Source: Phycisphaerales bacterium
GTDB lineage: Bacteria > Planctomycetota > Phycisphaerae > Phycisphaerales > UBA1924
Direction: 5' to 3'
Assembly: GCA_016699835.1 (NCBI GenBank)
Contig: CP064987.1
Coordinates: forward strand, 434,001-498,000
Length of the DNA stretch: 64,000 nt
Below, one piece after another: positions 63,466-64,000 of this stretch. The position numbers and the translations under genes are program-made. The notes beneath the pieces were generated by a model. It searched no databases, was not told the origin of the DNA, and worked only from the letters and a program-made list of their open reading frames with translations. Within the stretch, counting starts at the first letter, position 1. The number at the start of each line of letters is the position of its first letter.

Positions 63466-64000
63466 GGCGTTTTCCTCCACACCGTGCTCGCGAGCGTGCC
63501 CAGCGCCTCCCGCTGCTCCGGATTGTCCGCCAACTCCAACGACGCGTCGAGCGACGCACGTGCCTCGCGTTCCGTCGGCCCCGTCAATCGATTCAGCCAC
63601 GCCTTCGTCGCCGAAATCGCCCACGCAGGCTTCCCCGCCAACATCGTGGCGACAGCACGGGCTCGATCCAACACCTCGTCCGGCAACTCCACGATCTCAT
63701 GCACCAGCCCGATCGCGTACGCCTCCTCACCCGTGTGCAACACCGGATCGAGTTGCCAACCCCGCGTCGCCCCGTCGCTCGCCACCGATCGCAGATACGC
63801 CGCCGACACCGCCGGCGAGATCCCCAGAGGCACCACCGGATACCCAACCCTCGCCCCGCGATCCGCAACCACCACATCCGCGCCACCAAGCAGCGCACAC
63901 CCGCCCGCGATCGCCGCCCCATGGCACGCCATCACCACGGGCACATCCAGCGATCTCAACTCGCCGACGCACGCCGAAAGTCCGGTGAGCAGTCGCGCCA
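63462..64000 (-). CDS. Enoyl-CoA hydratase family protein, 5' truncated
   Basis: The C-terminal two-thirds of a second crotonase-fold enzyme; the frame is open to the window edge, so the start lies outside. PVVMACHGAAIAGGCALLGG with GADVVVAD gives the oxyanion-hole and Gly-rich region, and VGYPVVPLGISPAVSAAYL the following helix. Its stop overlaps the start of the downstream crotonase gene by 4 bp, so the two are translationally coupled and probably belong to one acyl-CoA degradation operon. They are paralogues but clearly diverged. Confidence 0.85.
   Translation of the reverse strand, partial: ARLLTGLSACVGELRSLDVPVVMACHGAAIAGGCALLGGADVVVADRGARVGYPVVPLGISPAVSAAYLRSVASDGATRGWQLDPVLHTGEEAYAIGLVHEIVELPDEVLDRARAVATMLAGKPAWAISATKAWLNRLTGPTEREARASLDASLELADNPEQREALGTLASTVWRKTP

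Overview
The window looks like chromosomal DNA of a planctomycete, most likely of the class Phycisphaerae. This is inferred from content only. The DNA is GC-rich. It has several small membrane proteins ending in a CxxC...CPECG zinc ribbon, a secreted protein with a GC-type dockerin tail, HAF-repeat and PEP-CTERM-like secreted proteins, two groEL paralogues and many intergenic palindromes. No rRNA genes and no CRISPR array were seen.

Left part (1-13600): a 5'-truncated site-2 protease, an alpha/beta hydrolase, deoC, two paralogous zinc-ribbon membrane proteins and an aldehyde dehydrogenase lie on the plus strand. They are followed by an exported-protein block: a HAF-repeat protein with a GC-type dockerin (minus strand), an in-frame tandem-duplicated PEP-CTERM-like protein and a 980-residue secreted protein with a dockerin-like tail.

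Housekeeping part (14400-34300): a fibronectin-III-like protein, dxs, nadK, fumC, an inactive-looking transglutaminase-like protein, a UDP-sugar pyrophosphorylase with a hydrolase, rpe, a histidine-phosphatase-like pseudoenzyme, accD-lnt, a HEAT lipoprotein, a coiled-coil membrane protein, tRNA-Asp and katG.

Accessory part (34330-45350): a decayed tRNA-Pro fragment lies at one end and an intact tRNA-Pro(GGG) at the other. Between them are a type II restriction-modification pair enclosed by a perfect 24-bp inverted repeat, a 21-bp-period tandem array, a second Fn3-like protein, a sucC-like ligase with an added domain, a NarL/NarX-type two-component pair, an AT-rich pentapeptide-repeat module, a transposase remnant and another 21-bp-period array. 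The restriction-modification border repeat belongs to a family with at least six copies in the window, and several copies sit at module edges.

Right part (45500-64000): pyrC, a redoxin/haem/copper-monooxygenase-like lipoprotein, a SPOR lipoprotein and a secreted HEAT-like protein are on the plus strand. The minus strand carries a chaperone-rich block (acpS, fmdB, grpE, dnaJ, a small unknown, groEL, groES, a DedA protein and a second groEL). A plus-strand moeA-moaC-mog-queG run follows, and two overlapping enoyl-CoA hydratase genes on the minus strand leave the window.

Nothing here is a clearly new defence system. The best candidates for undescribed biology are the repeat-bracketed restriction-modification cassette, the tRNA-Pro-flanked interval and the three unrelated tandem arrays that share an exact 21-bp period.
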